This document shows positions 1 to 7,893 of a stretch of 27,773 bases of DNA, in pieces. The stretch lies in contig JACZWN010000014.1 of the NCBI GenBank assembly GCA_022572105.1, forward strand, positions 1 through 27,773, read 5' to 3'. The translations under genes and the position numbers were made by a program. The stretch is from Pseudomonadota bacterium. Lineage in GTDB: Bacteria > Pseudomonadota > Alphaproteobacteria > Kiloniellales > J153. Position 1 is the stretch's first letter. Each line of letters opens with the position of its first letter. The notes below the pieces were generated by a model. That model saw only the letters and a program-made list of their open reading frames with translations, did no database searches and was not told the DNA's origin.

Positions 1-184
1 GCCGCCCGCCCGGCTGGGTCCAGCCGCGCGCGACGACGCGGCCGTCCTTGACGATCACGCAGCCGACCGCGGGATTGGGCGCGACCCGGCCCAGGCCGCG
101 CTCGGCGAGCACCAGCGCGGCGCGCAGGTGCTCCCGATCGGCCCGATCACTCGGGCTCGCCGAGCTTTTCGATGAACTTTTCAA
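1..184 (-). CDS. ribD: RibD N-terminal deaminase domain, partial
   Basis: This is the start of the bifunctional riboflavin enzyme RibD (pyrimidine deaminase, then reductase), cut off by the window edge. The minus frame reads HLRAALVLAERGLG followed by PNPAVGCVIVKDGRVV and GWTQPGG, the conserved N-terminus of the cytidine-deaminase-like domain. The zinc-binding HAE motif lies just outside the window. The start is unresolved. The reading frame runs back into the end of nrdR, no ATG or GTG is in frame nearby, and the only ordinary initiator I see is TTG at 184, which would overlap nrdR by 38 bases. Position directly after nrdR fits the common alphaproteobacterial order glyA-nrdR-ribD and suggests translational coupling. 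Confidence 0.85.
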   Translation of the reverse strand, partial: MKSSSKSSASPSDRADREHLRAALVLAERGLGRVAPNPAVGCVIVKDGRVVARGWTQPGGR

Positions 185-602
185 AGTCCTGCGCTTCGCG
201 GAAATCGCGGTAGACCGAGGCGAAGCGCACGTAGGCGACCGGATCCAGGCTTGCGAGCGCGTCCATGATCAGCTCGCCGATCAGCTTGGTCGGGATCTCG
301 CTCTCGCCCGAGGACTCCAGGCGCCGGACGATGCCGTTGACCACGCGCTCCACCCGATCCGGGTCGACCGGCCGCTTGCGCAGCGCGATGGTCATGGAGC
401 GCAGGAGCTTGTCGCGGTCAAAGGTCTCGCGCTTGTCGTTCGACTTGAGCACGGTCAGCTCGCGCAACTGGACCCGTTCGAAGGTGGTGAAACGGGCGCC
501 GCAGTTCGGGCACTGGCGCCGGCGACGGATCGCGGAGTTGTCCTCCGTCGGGCGTGAGTCCTTGACCTGTGTGTCTTCGTTTCCACAAAACGGGCAGCGC
601 AT
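147..602 (-). CDS. nrdR: Transcriptional repressor NrdR
   Basis: NrdR represses ribonucleotide reductase genes by binding NrdR boxes in response to ATP/dATP. The 151-residue protein has the family's usual length. It starts MRCPFCGNEDTQVKDSR and carries a zinc ribbon with Cys3, Cys6, Cys31 and Cys34 (CPFC and CPNC). An ATP-cone domain follows at about residues 49-139 (KRETFDRDKLLRSM ... VAYVRFASVYRDF). A GGAGAGAGGGGG stretch precedes the ATG. It lies 48 bases downstream of glyA and overlaps the ribD frame, so it is probably co-transcribed with both. I saw no convincing NrdR box in this window, so its targets are presumably elsewhere. Confidence 0.97.
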   Translation of the reverse strand: MRCPFCGNEDTQVKDSRPTEDNSAIRRRRQCPNCGARFTTFERVQLRELTVLKSNDKRETFDRDKLLRSMTIALRKRPVDPDRVERVVNGIVRRLESSGESEIPTKLIGELIMDALASLDPVAYVRFASVYRDFREAQDFEKFIEKLGEPE

Positions 603-650
603 TCCCCCTCTCTCCGCGGCCCCCCTGGGCCACTCAACTCAGATCGTCGG

Positions 651-1955
651 TTACGGGTAGATCGGAAACCTCCGGCACAGCGCGCGCACTTCGTCGCGCA
701 CCTCCGATTCCACGGCGGCGTTGTCGTCCAGGTTGGCGACCAGGCCGTCGAGCACGCGCGTGATCATCTCGCCGACCTGGCGGAACTCCGCCGGACCGAA
801 TCCGCGCGTGGTCGCCGCCGGGGTGCCGAGCCGGATGCCCGAGGTGATGGTCGGCTTCTCCAGGTCGAATGGCACGCCGTTTTTGTTGCAGGTGACGCCG
901 GCGCGATCGAGGCTCGCCTCGGCCGCCTTGCCGGTCAGTCCCTTGGGCCGCAAGTCGACCAACATGAGGTGCGTGTCGGTCCCGCCCGTGACAATGTCGA
1001 AGCCGTTGTCGAGCAAGTTCCGGGCCAGCGTGCGTGCGTTGTCCACGACGGCCTGGGTGTACACCTTGAAGGACGGCTCGAGCGCCTCGCCGAGCGCAAC
1101 CGCCTTGCCCGCGATGGCGTGCATGAGCGGCCCGCCTTGCAAGCCCGGGAAGGCCGCCGAGTTGATCTTCTTGCCCAAGTCCAGGTCGTTCGAGAGGATC
1201 ATGCCGCCGCGCGCGCCGCGCAGGGTCTTGTGGGTGGTGGTGGTGACCACGTGGGCGTGGGGCAGCGGGCTCGGATGGACGCCGCCGGCGACGAGCCCGG
1301 CGAAGTGGGCCATATCCGCCTGGAAGTAGGCCCCGACTTCGTCGGCGATGCGCCGGAAGCGCGCGAAGTCGAGAAACCGCGGATAGGCCGAACCGCCGGC
1401 GATGATCAGCCTCGGCCGGTGCTCGCGCGCCAACCGCTCGAGCTCGTCGAAATCGATCAGGCCGTCCTCGCGGCGCACGCCGTATTGCACGGCGTTGAAC
1501 CACTTGCCCGAGAGGTTGGGCGGGGCGCCGTGGGTCAGGTGCCCGCCGGCCGAGAGCGACAGGCCCATGATGGTGTCGCCCGGCTTGCACAAGGCCATGA
1601 GCACGCACTGGTTGGCCTGCGCGCCCGAGTGCGGCTGGACGTTCACGAAGGCGCAGTCGAACAGCTTTTTGGTGCGGTCGATGGCGAGCTGTTCGGCGAT
1701 GTCGACGTACTCGCAGCCGCCGTAGTAGCGGCGCCCGGGATAGCCTTCCGCGTATTTGTTCGTAAGCACCGAGCCCTGGGCCTCGAGCACCGCGCGGCTG
1801 ACGATGTTCTCCGAGGCGATCAGCTCGATCTGGTCCTGCTGGCGCCGGAGCTCGCCATGGAGCGCCGCCGCCAGCTCGGGGTCGGCCTCGGCCAGCCCGG
1901 CGGTGAAAAAGGTCTCCTCGCGGCTCGCCAGCGGCGCGGCGTCTGCAACGGTCAT
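651..1955 (-). CDS. glyA: Serine hydroxymethyltransferase
   Basis: This cytoplasmic PLP enzyme interconverts serine and glycine while loading one-carbon units onto tetrahydrofolate. The 434-residue length is typical. Visible family signatures are IELIASENIVSRAV (residues 43-56), NKYAEGYPGRRYYGG (66-80), the VQPHSGAQAN loop (106-115) and the PLP-lysine motif TTTTHKTLRGARGG with Lys243. Asp214 in the QADMAHFAG segment would bind the pyridine nitrogen. The start has GGGGAGGA about ten bases upstream. The gene sits 34 bases after rpiB and 48 bases before nrdR, all on the minus strand, so an operon rpiB-glyA-nrdR-ribD is likely. Confidence 0.98.
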   Translation of the reverse strand: MTVADAAPLASREETFFTAGLAEADPELAAALHGELRRQQDQIELIASENIVSRAVLEAQGSVLTNKYAEGYPGRRYYGGCEYVDIAEQLAIDRTKKLFDCAFVNVQPHSGAQANQCVLMALCKPGDTIMGLSLSAGGHLTHGAPPNLSGKWFNAVQYGVRREDGLIDFDELERLAREHRPRLIIAGGSAYPRFLDFARFRRIADEVGAYFQADMAHFAGLVAGGVHPSPLPHAHVVTTTTHKTLRGARGGMILSNDLDLGKKINSAAFPGLQGGPLMHAIAGKAVALGEALEPSFKVYTQAVVDNARTLARNLLDNGFDIVTGGTDTHLMLVDLRPKGLTGKAAEASLDRAGVTCNKNGVPFDLEKPTITSGIRLGTPAATTRGFGPAEFRQVGEMITRVLDGLVANLDDNAAVESEVRDEVRALCRRFPIYP

Positions 1956-1989
1956 GGCGCCGGCATCCTCCCCTCTTGCTCGAACATCA

Positions 1990-2424
1990 TCATCCCAGCT
2001 TGGCCACGCGCGCGACGTGGCGGCCCCCGGCGAACTCGGTCTCGAGAAACGTCCGCAGGCAGCCCTTGGCGACCTCGGGTCCGATCAGGCGCGCGCCGAG
2101 CGCGAGTACGTTGGCATCGTTGTGTTCGCGTGCGAGCCGCGCCGAGGTCTCGTCGTGGCATAGCGCCGCGCGCACGCCCGGATGCCGGTTGACCGCGATC
2201 GAGATGCCGATCCCAGTACCGCAAATCGCCACGCCGCGCTCGGCCTTTCCCGAGGCGATCGACTCGGCCAGCACCTTGCCGTAATCGGGGTAGTCCACGG
2301 ATTCGGGCCCATCGGTGCCGAGATCCAAAATCTCGTGACCCATCGATCTCAACTCCTCGACGAGCGTCGTCTTGAGCTCGTACCCAGCATGATCGGCGGC
2401 AAGGGCAATCGGTTTCGTGGACAT
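1990..2424 (-). CDS. rpiB: Ribose-5-phosphate isomerase B
   Basis: RpiB isomerises ribose 5-phosphate and ribulose 5-phosphate in the pentose phosphate pathway; some relatives act on other aldose phosphates. The 144-residue protein starts with the ALAADHAGYELK signature. It has the DYPDYG motif (residues 44-49), the catalytic Cys68 in the GVAICGTGIGISI loop, and a conserved AREHNDANVLALGAR segment. It is the first gene of the minus-strand cluster leading to glyA. No strong ribosome binding site is visible before the ATG. The upstream region is shared with the divergent mucR-like gene. Confidence 0.95.
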   Translation of the reverse strand: MSTKPIALAADHAGYELKTTLVEELRSMGHEILDLGTDGPESVDYPDYGKVLAESIASGKAERGVAICGTGIGISIAVNRHPGVRAALCHDETSARLAREHNDANVLALGARLIGPEVAKGCLRTFLETEFAGGRHVARVAKLG

Positions 2425-2602
2425 GCCAAGATTACTGCGGGCGGTCGGAAAAGAGTGCGGACACTACCATATGTCGGCGTCGCATGGAAACCCGGCACAA
2501 GGTCTCGCCCAGGGAAATTGCGGCCCGGACTCGAACGTTCGACCCGGCGGCATCCCGGCCGCGGCCCGACCGCACCGATGCACGGAATCTGGAGAGCCGA
2601 TC

Positions 2603-2618
2603 TAATTCAAATGAATTA
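2603..2618. promoter_or_regulatory. AT-rich inverted repeat upstream of the mucR-like gene
   Basis: A perfect 7-bp inverted repeat (TAATTCA, spacer AA, TGAATTA) stands out in a GC-rich background. It is followed at 2622-2629 by a related TAATTGAA half. It lies about 105 bases before the mucR-like start and upstream of a TTGACA at 2657-2662. Ros/MucR proteins bind AT-rich targets and often repress their own gene, so an autoregulatory operator is a reasonable inference; it is not demonstrated here. Confidence 0.4.
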
Positions 2619-2656
2619 CAGTAATTGAATGCGTTGCTACTAAAAGCTTTCTGGAA

Positions 2657-2685
2657 TTGACACCATTCCATTGCCGTGCGAAATT
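2657..2685 (+). promoter_or_regulatory. Candidate promoter of the mucR-like gene
   Basis: A perfect -35 hexamer TTGACA (2657-2662) is followed after 17 bases by GAAATT (2680-2685), a poor -10. If used, transcription would begin near 2692 and leave a 5' leader of about 30 bases before the ATG at 2722. Only the -35 is convincing. Confidence 0.35.
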
Positions 2686-2721
2686 TCCCGTTTCACTGGG
2701 GCATAATAGACGGAAGCACAA

Positions 2722-3162
2722 ATGACCGATCAAGCAACCGAACGCCCGTCGTCCGGCGAGGTCTTGCGCATGACCGCCGACGTGGTCGCGGCATACGTGG
2801 GCAACAATCCGCTGGCGTCCAACGATCTTCCTGGGGTGATCAACACGATTCACGCCTCCTTGGCGGACCTCAATAGCGACGGCGCGAGCGCGAAACCGCC
2901 CAAGCCCGCGGTGCCGATCCGCAGGTCGGTGACGCCCGAATTCATCATCTGCCTGGAGGACGGCAAGAAGCTGAAGATGCTCAAGCGCCACCTGCGCACG
3001 AGCTTCAACCTGACTCCCGACGAGTACCGGGCGCGATGGCGACTCGGCCCGGACTATCCCATGGTGGCGCCGAACTACGCCAAGCGGCGCTCCGAATTCG
3101 CCAAGAAGATCGGTCTGGGACAGAAGACGCGCCGCAAGCGCGGCGCCAAGCGGCGCAAGTAA
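2722..3162 (+). CDS. MucR/Ros family transcriptional regulator
   Basis: This 146-residue DNA-binding regulator belongs to the MucR/Ros family, which controls exopolysaccharide, motility and cell-cycle genes in alphaproteobacteria. The N-terminal half (residues 12-50) resembles the oligomerisation region. The DNA-binding core runs from TPEFIICLEDGKKLKMLKRH to DYPMVAPNYAKRRSEFAKKIG (71-131). Aligned by eye with Agrobacterium Ros, the four zinc ligands correspond to Cys77, Asp80, His90 and Phe95, with Ser94 beside the last. The second Cys is therefore Asp and the final His is missing, so zinc binding is doubtful. The C-terminus is very basic (KTRRKRGAKRRK). GGAAG precedes the ATG. Confidence 0.93.
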   Translation: MTDQATERPSSGEVLRMTADVVAAYVGNNPLASNDLPGVINTIHASLADLNSDGASAKPPKPAVPIRRSVTPEFIICLEDGKKLKMLKRHLRTSFNLTPDEYRARWRLGPDYPMVAPNYAKRRSEFAKKIGLGQKTRRKRGAKRRK

Positions 3163-3298
3163 GCGCGGCGTCTGCGCCCGCGCCGCCCGCGCGCTCGGCA
3201 CGGTTCGTCGCGAACAGGACGACCGGCGGCGGCCGCCACGGCTGCGGACCGGCGTAGCGCCCGGTCGACGACGCGGCGACACCACCGCTCAACCGCGC

Positions 3299-3325
3299 AA
3301 GGACCATACCAACCGTCCTTGGTAT
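3299..3325. terminator. Overlapping alternative hairpins between convergent genes
   Basis: Two overlapping stems are possible here. AAGGAC (3299-3304) pairs with GTCCTT (3315-3320), and ATACCAA (3306-3312) pairs with TTGGTAT (3319-3325). They share bases and exclude each other. The site lies between the 3' ends of the mucR-like gene and the small minus-strand gene, where a bidirectional terminator would be expected. There is no clear T-run. Confidence 0.35.
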
Positions 3326-3376
3326 CGGACGCGGGGTATCGGACGCGGGGTATCGGACGCGGGGTATCAGACGCGG
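3321..3376. repeat. Four-copy 14-bp tandem repeat
   Basis: The unit GGTATCGGACGCGG occurs at 3321-3334, 3335-3348 and 3349-3362 perfectly, and at 3363-3376 with one G-to-A change. The changed base creates the TGA stop (3367-3369) of the minus-strand gene that ends here. The first unit also forms part of the right arm of a hairpin. Confidence 0.97.
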
Positions 3377-3582
3377 ATGCCCCCCGGCTGGGCCGCACCC
3401 TTGCGGCGGCGCTCCAGAACGTACTCCAGCTTTTGCAGCGCGGCGCGCTTCAGGGCGTCCTCGCCGCGCGCGGGATCGCCCACGATCGACACCTCGATGA
3501 ACGTCGCCGTGTCCACCGCCGAGACCTTGACGAAGGCGCCGACCCGGTAGAACTCGATGATGACTTCGCCGCGCTCGGCCAT
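3367..3582 (-). CDS. Small conserved protein, DUF6898-like
   Basis: This encodes 71 residues starting MAERGEVIIEFYRVGAF, continuing VKVSAVDTATFIEVSIVGDP and then ALKRAALQKLEYVLERRRKG. From memory it matches a short alphaproteobacterial family of unknown function (DUF6898): a small beta-rich front half followed by one amphipathic helix. No function is known to me. The final residues (GGIRV) are encoded by the degenerate last copy of a 14-bp tandem repeat, and the stop codon exists because of the single variant base in that copy. It is convergent with the mucR-like gene and divergent from gcdH. Confidence 0.8.
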   Translation of the reverse strand: MAERGEVIIEFYRVGAFVKVSAVDTATFIEVSIVGDPARGEDALKRAALQKLEYVLERRRKGAAQPGGIRV

Positions 3583-3741
3583 GGCCGGATAATCGGCAGG
3601 TATGGCAAAGATTGTGTTAAGGAGTTACGCCGGGCGACGGCACGCTCACGCCCGCGCCCTTGTGCCCTTTCCTGGCCGCGTGGATCGGCTAGATTAGGGG
3701 CCAGGACACAGACCCCCAAGGTCGCGGAAAGGACGATTCCG

Positions 3742-4950
<1,209 letters not shown>

Positions 4951-4962
<12 letters not shown>

Positions 4963-4990
4963 GGCCGGGGGCGTTCACCTGAGACCGGGA
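4951..4990. repeat. Tandem 20-bp duplication over the gcdH stop codon
   Basis: Positions 4951-4970 and 4971-4990 are copies of the same 20 bases with two differences. The first copy encodes the last residues AFT and the TGA stop of gcdH; the second is a non-coding echo. It looks like a local slippage duplication. Confidence 0.9.
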
Positions 4991-5043
4991 TATGGACCGG
5001 GCCGGACGCCGGTTCGTGATGACGTTGCGTCGGGAGGGGAAGC

Positions 5044-6324
5044 ATGGCCGAAAGCGGGGGAAGTTTCCTTAAGCTGGACCACAACAAAATCAGACAAGCC
5101 TATGAAAAGGCGCTAAAAACTTACGGGCATCGCGCCGATGTCACGGGCATCGACATCGGCTACAAGTACAAGGACGGGATGCGCCGGGACGAGATCGTCC
5201 TGCGCGTCCACCTGCGCGAGAAAGTCGACCGCGACCTGTTGGCCGAGGCCGAGCTCCTGCCGCCTGAGGTCGACGGCGTGCCGCTCGACGTCATCCAGGC
5301 GAGCTACGCACCCTCGAGCAACGGCATCCTGGCGAGCAACGGCATCCTGGCGCTCGCCGCCCGCCGCCACCGGCGCGATCCGGTCCAGCCGGGCCTCAGC
5401 ATCTCCCATCACCTGGGCACGGCCGGCACCATCGGCGCGGTGGTCTACGACCGTACCGACGGGGCCGCCTGCATCCTGAGCAACAAGCACGTGCTGGCCG
5501 AGGCGGTGCTGGCCGAGGTCGGGGACCAGATCCTCCAGCCCGGCCGCACCGACGGCGGGCGCCGCGACGTCGACGCCATCGCGCGGCTGCGGCGCATGTA
5601 CCTGGGCGTCAAGGGCGACGCCGCGATCGCGGCGCTGAACCAGACGCGCCAGGTGCGGACCGCGCAATACACGACCGACGCCCATGTCCAGCGCACGCGC
5701 CGCGCCCAGGTCGGCGACCGCGCGGTCAAGTCGGGCCGCACCACGGGCGTCACCGAGGCCACGGTCGACGGCGTCGGACGCTTCAAGGTGAAATACGGTG
5801 TCCAGGAATTCCGGATCGACGGCTTCAAGCTGCGCGTGCGGGACCCGGCCAACCCGGACAACCTGGAACTCACCTTTCACGGCGATTCCGGATCGCTCTG
5901 GTACGACCCGGCGACCCAGGAGGGCCTGGGCCTGCACTTCGCCGGCGAGGACGATCACGCGCCGGCGGCCGAGTTCGCCCTGGCCTGCCATCTGGACGCG
6001 GTGCTGGACGAGCTCCTGGTGTCGCTGGAGCCGGTGGCGCCGGAGGACTTTATCGCACCCGGGGACGTGCCGCCGACGCCCGGCCCCGAACCGGCCGATC
6101 CCGAACCGACGCCTGGCCCTTCCGGGCCGACCCTGGCCGACCTATTGCGCGGCGCCGGCGCGAATGAGGAAACCCTGCGCAACCTGAGTCACGACGAGGC
6201 CTGCGCCGCGGCCCTGCGTGAACACGGCCTGAGCGTCACCACCGGCGCCGACGGCACCCTGGAGATCGAGATCGACCCGAAAAAGACCCGCGGCCGGCTG
6301 CGCCTGGTCATCGAGCCGGAATAA
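5044..6324 (+). CDS. NAL1-like trypsin-fold serine protease
   Basis: This 426-residue protein is probably a chymotrypsin-fold peptidase of the type typified by plant NAL1. The triad is readable: His149 in ILSNKHVLA, Asp192 in VKGDAAIAAL and Ser282 in HGDSGSLWYD. Residues 34-90 (VTGIDIGYKYKDG, EIVLRVHLREK, VDGVPLDVIQASY) form a separate N-terminal domain seen before such peptidases. A proline-rich linker (343-362) joins a small C-terminal domain (363-426) that I do not recognise. No signal peptide or membrane segment is evident, so it should be cytoplasmic. GGGAGGGG precedes the ATG. Residues SNGILA are duplicated near 92-103 by an exact 18-bp repeat. Substrate and role are unknown; neighbours do not suggest a pathway. 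Confidence 0.8.
   Translation: MAESGGSFLKLDHNKIRQAYEKALKTYGHRADVTGIDIGYKYKDGMRRDEIVLRVHLREKVDRDLLAEAELLPPEVDGVPLDVIQASYAPSSNGILASNGILALAARRHRRDPVQPGLSISHHLGTAGTIGAVVYDRTDGAACILSNKHVLAEAVLAEVGDQILQPGRTDGGRRDVDAIARLRRMYLGVKGDAAIAALNQTRQVRTAQYTTDAHVQRTRRAQVGDRAVKSGRTTGVTEATVDGVGRFKVKYGVQEFRIDGFKLRVRDPANPDNLELTFHGDSGSLWYDPATQEGLGLHFAGEDDHAPAAEFALACHLDAVLDELLVSLEPVAPEDFIAPGDVPPTPGPEPADPEPTPGPSGPTLADLLRGAGANEETLRNLSHDEACAAALREHGLSVTTGADGTLEIEIDPKKTRGRLRLVIEPE
5316..5351 (+). repeat. In-frame 18-bp tandem duplication
   Basis: Two exact 18-bp copies (5316-5333, 5334-5351) duplicate six codons of the NAL1-like protease in the linker between its N-terminal domain and the peptidase domain. The duplication preserves the frame, so it lengthens a flexible segment without breaking the gene. 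Confidence 0.95.
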
Positions 6325-6332
6325 CCCGCGCC

Positions 6333-7664
6333 TCACAGACTCTCGCGGATCGCCTGATCGAGGATCGTCAGGCCCTCGTCGATCTCGGCCTCGCTCACGG
6401 TGAGCGGCGGGGCGATGCGCCAGATGCTGCCGCGCGTGGGCGAGATGCCGATGTTCATGCTCAGGCCCAGGTCCATGCAGCGGCGCGTGATCGCCAGGCC
6501 AAGCTCGTTGGCGGGCGCCCGGCTATGGCGGTCCTCGACCAGCTCGACGCCGAGCAGCAGGCCCCGGCCGCGGACGTCGCCGATGACCTCGTAGCGTTGT
6601 TTCAGCTCGAATAGGCCGGCCTTCAACCGCGCGCCCCTCTCGGCGGCGCGCGCGGCCAGTTGGTCGCGCAGCACCACCTCCAAGACCGCCAGCCCGACCA
6701 GCGCCGGCAGCGGATCGGCGACGTGCGAGGTCAGTTGCAGGTAGCCCTTGGCGTGGCAGTCCGCCTCGATCTCGGCGCTGGTGATGGTGGCCGACAGCGG
6801 CAGCCCGCCGCCCAGGGTCTTGGACAGGGTCAGGATGTCCGGGACCACGCCGACCTGCTCGAAGGCGAAGTTGGCGCCCAGGCGGCCGAGGCCGGTCTGC
6901 GCCTCGTCGAAGATCAGCAGCATGCCGCGCGCCCGGCACAGCTCCTCGAGGCGCGGGAAGTAGCCGGGCGGCGGCACGATGACGCCGCCGCTGCTCTGCA
7001 CCGGCTCGACGATGACCGCGGCCAGCGCGCCGACCGACTGGGCGTCGATGGTCTCGAAGCCGACCTCCAGGCAGGTCCGGTCGCAGGCCTCGGTGCAGTG
7101 CCGGATCGGGCAGCGGTAGCAGTTGGGCGCCGGGATCGCGAGGGCGCCGGGCAGCGCCGGGCCGTAGCCGCGCCGGCCCTTGCCGAAGGTCACCGAGGCG
7201 GCGCCGCCGGTCAGGCCGTGGTAGGAGCCGGTCAGGCCGACCACCTCGAAGCGCCCGGTGTGCAGGCGCGCCAGGCGCAGGGCGGCGTCGTTGGATTCGC
7301 CGCCGGTGCTGAGCAGCAGCACCTTCTGCAGGCCGGGCGGCAGGATCGCGGCCAGCTCGCGGCACAGATCCACGACCGGCGGCGCCAGCATCAGGCTGAA
7401 CAGGTGCAGGACCTCGCGGCAGCCGCGCTCCAGCGCCGCCACCACCGCCGGGTGGTTGTGGCCCAAGGTCGCGCACATCTGCCCGGAGGTGAAGTCGAGC
7501 AGCCGGCGCCCGCTGTCGTCGGTCAGGTAGGAGCCCTGGGCGCGCTCGATGAAGAACGGCAGGAAGCCGCCGGCGTCGTAGCGCAGCATGTGGCGCTCGA
7601 CCGCGTCCTGCAAGTCGCGCCGCCGCGCCTCCCAGCCCTCGCCCTTCGCGGAGTCCCCCATCAC
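6333..7664 (-). CDS. Class III aminotransferase, dialkylglycine decarboxylase-like
   Basis: This 443-residue PLP enzyme is close to 2,2-dialkylglycine decarboxylase (DGD), which decarboxylates and transaminates alpha,alpha-dialkylated amino acids. Matching segments are LDFTSGQM, LLLSTGGESNDAALR, EPVQSSGGVI, FDEAQTGLGR, LTLSKTLGGGLPLSA and GLSMNI. With a constant offset of ten residues, the DGD catalytic set is kept: Gln62, Ser225, Asp253, Gln256, Lys282 (PLP) and Arg416. The side-chain pocket differs: DGD Trp138, Met141 and Tyr301 become Tyr148, Leu151 and Leu311. A Cys-rich loop (C182, C185, C190, C194, C198) is present, as in many class III enzymes. It starts at GTG 7664 or the adjacent ATG 7661. 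The substrate is uncertain. An LdtR-like regulator lies upstream on the same strand. Confidence 0.88.
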   Translation of the reverse strand: MMGDSAKGEGWEARRRDLQDAVERHMLRYDAGGFLPFFIERAQGSYLTDDSGRRLLDFTSGQMCATLGHNHPAVVAALERGCREVLHLFSLMLAPPVVDLCRELAAILPPGLQKVLLLSTGGESNDAALRLARLHTGRFEVVGLTGSYHGLTGGAASVTFGKGRRGYGPALPGALAIPAPNCYRCPIRHCTEACDRTCLEVGFETIDAQSVGALAAVIVEPVQSSGGVIVPPPGYFPRLEELCRARGMLLIFDEAQTGLGRLGANFAFEQVGVVPDILTLSKTLGGGLPLSATITSAEIEADCHAKGYLQLTSHVADPLPALVGLAVLEVVLRDQLAARAAERGARLKAGLFELKQRYEVIGDVRGRGLLLGVELVEDRHSRAPANELGLAITRRCMDLGLSMNIGISPTRGSIWRIAPPLTVSEAEIDEGLTILDQAIRESL

Positions 7665-7752
7665 TCAAGCCCTCGAACCGCGTCCGTGGCCGACTCGTAC
7701 CACGGGCAAGCAGGGCGCCGCGAGTCCGTTGACCCCCTGCCCCAAAGAACTA

Positions 7753-7774
7753 AGGCCGGCGTTGCCGCCGGCCT
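7753..7774 (-). terminator. Stem-loop between regulator and aminotransferase genes
   Basis: A perfect 9-bp stem (AGGCCGGCG / CGCCGGCCT) with a four-base loop lies between the two minus-strand genes. On the minus strand it is followed by TTAGTTCTTT, a modest U-rich tail. It could terminate transcription from the upstream regulator. Confidence 0.5.
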
Positions 7775-7840
7775 CGCGCGTGGGCGTTTTTCCGCCCGCG
7801 GCTGTATCTGGTTGTCGGCAAGCCCTTAGGAGTCTGGCAG

Positions 7841-7889
7841 GTTTTGCGAAGCCCGCGCGACAGGTGGTGTCGCGCGGAGTTTCGAAAAC
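7841..7889 (-). terminator. Long hairpin just after the LdtR-like gene
   Basis: A perfect 10-bp stem (CCGCGCGACA 7853-7862, TGTCGCGCGG 7868-7877, loop GGTGG) is flanked by a second pairing layer (GTTTT and CGAA at 7841-7850 with TTCG and AAAAC at 7881-7889). It begins a few bases after the stop codon of the regulator. There is no U-run on the minus strand, so it may be a transcript-end stabiliser as well as a terminator. Confidence 0.5.
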
Positions 7890-7893
7890 CGGC

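Noticed and set aside
2440..2480. Possible NrdR box near the rpiB start
   Set aside because: The ACACTA-like word has no properly spaced partner, and rpiB is not an expected target.
3319..3741. Long N-terminal extension of gcdH in the open frame
   Set aside because: The extension crosses a tandem repeat and an antisense conserved gene, lacks family similarity, and a well-placed ribosome binding site precedes ATG 3742.
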